The position numbers were made by a program, and so were the translations under genes. From Clostridia bacterium (GTDB lineage Bacteria; Bacillota_A; Clostridia; Christensenellales; CAG-138), in assembly GCA_017459315.1 (NCBI GenBank), contig JAFUDD010000414.1, forward strand, positions 1-5,598: a stretch of 5,598 nt of DNA, given 5' to 3'. Shown here piece after piece: positions 3,771 through 5,598 of this stretch; positions within the stretch are counted from its first letter, which is position 1; every line of letters starts with the position of its first letter. Under the pieces are notes generated by a model. That model was given only the letters and a program-made list of their open reading frames with translations. It was not told the origin of the DNA and made no database searches.

Positions 3771-5598
3771 TTACCGAACGGTCAGCCCGTTTTCGTCCGC
3801 ATCGAGCGTCAGCGCCGTGCCCTCGGCCGGGGATTCGCGGATGATGTACCGCGCCAGCAGCGATTCGGCATGGGACTGGATATACCGCTTCAGCGGACGC
3901 GCGCCGAACTGCGGATCGGAGCCGTTTTCGACGATGTATGCCTTGGCCGCGTCGGTGACGGTCAGCGTCAGGCCGCGCGTGGCAAGCCGCTTCTTGAGAT
4001 CGTTGAACAGCAGATCGACAATCGACTTGAGATCGCTGCCGGTCAGCGGCTTGAAGAACGCGATCTCGTCGAGACGGTTGATGAACTCCGGACGAAACCG
4101 CTGCTTCAATTCGCTGCGGACAAAGTCCTCCACGCCGGGCTTCAAGGCGCCGGTTTCGTCCATGCCCTCCAGCAGAATGTCGGAGCCGATGTTCGAGGTC
4201 AGAATGATGATCGTGTTCTTGAAATCGACCGTGCGGCCCTGTCCGTCGGTGATACGCCCGTCGTCGAGCACCTGCAGCAGCACGTTCAGCACGTCCGGGT
4301 GCGCCTTTTCGACCTCGTCGAACAGCACGACGGCATACGGCTTGCGGCGCACGGCCTCGGTCAGCTGCCCGCCCTCGTCATAGCCGACGTATCCCGGAGG
4401 GGCGCCGATCAGACGCGACACGGAGTATTGCTCCATGTATTCGCTCATGTCGATACGCACCATCGAGCGTTCATCGTCAAACAGCGCTTCGGCAAGGGCT
4501 TTCGACAGCTCCGTTTTGCCGACGCCGGTCGGGCCGAGGAACAGGAACGAGCCGATCGGCCGGTCCGGGTTCTGAATCCCCGCGCGGGAGCGCAGGATCG
4601 CGTCGCACACGCGGTTGACCGCGTCGTTCTGCCCGACCACGCGCTGATGCAGCACGTCGTCGAGGTGCAGGAGCTTTTGCCGTTCGCTCTCCAATAGCTT
4701 CGAGACCGGAATACCCGTCCACCGGGCGACGATCTGCGCAATCTCCTCCTCGGTGACTGCGTCGCGCAGCAGCGTCTTTCCACGCGACTGCGCCTTAGCC
4801 TCCTGCTCGGCCAGCTCCTTTTGCAGCTGCGGCAGCTTGCCGTATTTCAGCTCAGCGGCCTTGTTCAGATCATACGCGTTCTCGGCCGAGGTGATTTCGT
4901 TCTGCACCTGCTCGATCTGCTCGCGCAGCTGCTGCACCTTGCCGATGTCTGCCTTTTCGTTTTCCCAACGCGCCTTCATTTCGTTGAACGAATCCTTCAG
5001 CTTGGAAAGCTGCGCGCGGATCTCCGCCAAATGCGCCTGCGAATGCGGGTCATCGTCCTGCTTTAAGGACGTTTCCTCGATTTCGAGCTGCATGATCTTG
5101 CGCATCGTTTCGTCCATTTCGCTCGGCATCGAGTTCATTTCCGTCTTGATCAAGGCGCACGCCTCGTCCACAAGGTCGATGGCCTTGTCCGGCAGGAACC
5201 GGTCGGAGATGTACCGGTCGGACAGCGTCGCCGCCGCGATCAATGCCGCATCGTGGATCTTCACGCCGTGGTAGACCTCATAGCGTTCTTCCAGACCGCG
5301 CAGAATCGAGATCGTGTCCTCCACGGACGGTTCCGCGATCATCACCGGCTGAAAACGCCGTTCGAGCGCCGCGTCCTTTTCGATGTACTTGCGGTATTCG
5401 TCGATGGTCGTTGCGCCGATGCAATGCAGCTCGCCGCGCGCGAGCATCGGCTTTAAGAGGTTGCCCGCGTCCATCGCGCCGTCGGTCTTGCCCGCGCCGA
5501 CGATGGTGTGCAGCTCGTCGATGAACAGGATGATCTTGCCGTCGCTCTTTTTGATCTCGGTGAGCACCGCCTTCAAACGTTCCTCAAATTCGCCGCGG
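3771..5598 (-). CDS. clpB: ATP-dependent chaperone ClpB, missing its N terminus (runs off the right edge)
   Basis: About 608 C-terminal residues are present. The frame stays open to the window edge (RGEFEER precedes the TTG at 5576, which is internal), so roughly the first 250 residues, with the N domain and first Walker A, lie outside. ClpB is a hexameric cytoplasmic AAA+ machine that, with DnaK, pulls proteins out of aggregates. Counting from the Leu codon at 5576: NBD1 Walker B IILFIDE (15-21); arginine-finger region ALERRF (70-75); coiled-coil middle domain (about 145-265), which separates ClpB from ClpA and most ClpX; NBD2 Walker A GPTGVGKT (348-355); pore loop [12 protein letters not shown] (391-402); Walker B VVLFDE (416-421); sensor 1 LTSN (459-462); and sensor 2 GARPLKR near 563-569. 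No IGF/L ClpP-binding loop was noticed, consistent with a disaggregase. All visible catalytic motifs are intact. Any heat-shock promoter would lie outside the window. Confidence 0.97.
   Translation of the reverse strand, partial: RGEFEERLKAVLTEIKKSDGKIILFIDELHTIVGAGKTDGAMDAGNLLKPMLARGELHCIGATTIDEYRKYIEKDAALERRFQPVMIAEPSVEDTISILRGLEERYEVYHGVKIHDAALIAAATLSDRYISDRFLPDKAIDLVDEACALIKTEMNSMPSEMDETMRKIMQLEIEETSLKQDDDPHSQAHLAEIRAQLSKLKDSFNEMKARWENEKADIGKVQQLREQIEQVQNEITSAENAYDLNKAAELKYGKLPQLQKELAEQEAKAQSRGKTLLRDAVTEEEIAQIVARWTGIPVSKLLESERQKLLHLDDVLHQRVVGQNDAVNRVCDAILRSRAGIQNPDRPIGSFLFLGPTGVGKTELSKALAEALFDDERSMVRIDMSEYMEQYSVSRLIGAPPGYVGYDEGGQLTEAVRRKPYAVVLFDEVEKAHPDVLNVLLQVLDDGRITDGQGRTVDFKNTIIILTSNIGSDILLEGMDETGALKPGVEDFVRSELKQRFRPEFINRLDEIAFFKPLTGSDLKSIVDLLFNDLKKRLATRGLTLTVTDAAKAYIVENGSDPQFGARPLKRYIQSHAESLLARYIIRESPAEGTALTLDADENGLTVR

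Noticed and set aside
3870..4697. Plus-strand open frame of 275 codons
   Set aside because: Antisense to clpB NBD2, whose Walker, pore-loop and sensor motifs are intact on the minus strand.
5574..5576. TTG at 5576 as the real start of the ClpB-like gene
   Set aside because: The frame continues upstream as R-G-E-F-E-E-R, a conserved internal ClpB segment, so the gene is simply cut by the window edge.

Overview
The window looks like chromosomal DNA from a GC-rich member of the Firmicutes/Clostridia, perhaps a gut Oscillospirales-type lineage. This is inferred from a Rex-type repressor tail, SigA-like promoters, strong GGAGG-type ribosome binding sites, intrinsic terminators and protein sequences of clostridial character. 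Genus or species cannot be read from it. Because third codon positions are strongly G/C, long open frames occur antisense to the real genes; these are not counted as genes.

Layout from left to right. (1) Bases 1-109 hold the 3' end of a plus-strand gene, probably rex, ending at a strong hairpin that also serves the opposing genes. (2) Bases 160-1379, minus strand, are a two-gene operon: rsmA (ksgA), the 16S rRNA dimethyladenosine transferase, followed through an ATGA overlap by a small ParB/sulfiredoxin-fold-like protein of unknown function. A good SigA promoter sits so close to the rsmA ATG that the mRNA is predicted to be leaderless. (3) Divergent from it, 1548-2867 encodes a secreted lipoprotein with an alpha/beta-hydrolase domain. 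That domain is split by a long Thr/Ser/Pro/Ala-rich insert and has Asp where the nucleophilic Ser is expected. (4) Bases 2958-3704 encode a membrane PAP2-family phosphatase or phosphotransferase with its own promoter. A near-identical 18-base repeat flanks it on both sides. (5) Bases 3771-5598, minus strand, hold the C-terminal two thirds of the ClpB disaggregase, converging on the PAP2 gene across a terminator that could work in both directions.

The genes do not form one pathway. Ribosome maturation (rsmA), protein disaggregation (clpB) and redox control (rex) are housekeeping. The lipoprotein hydrolase and the PAP2 protein are envelope-associated. I see no CRISPR array, tRNA, rRNA, transposase, phage gene or defence cassette, and nothing that clearly amounts to an undescribed multi-gene system. 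The points most worth following are the Ser-to-Asp hydrolase, the leaderless rsmA with its coupled ParB-like partner, and the repeat pair around the PAP2 gene.
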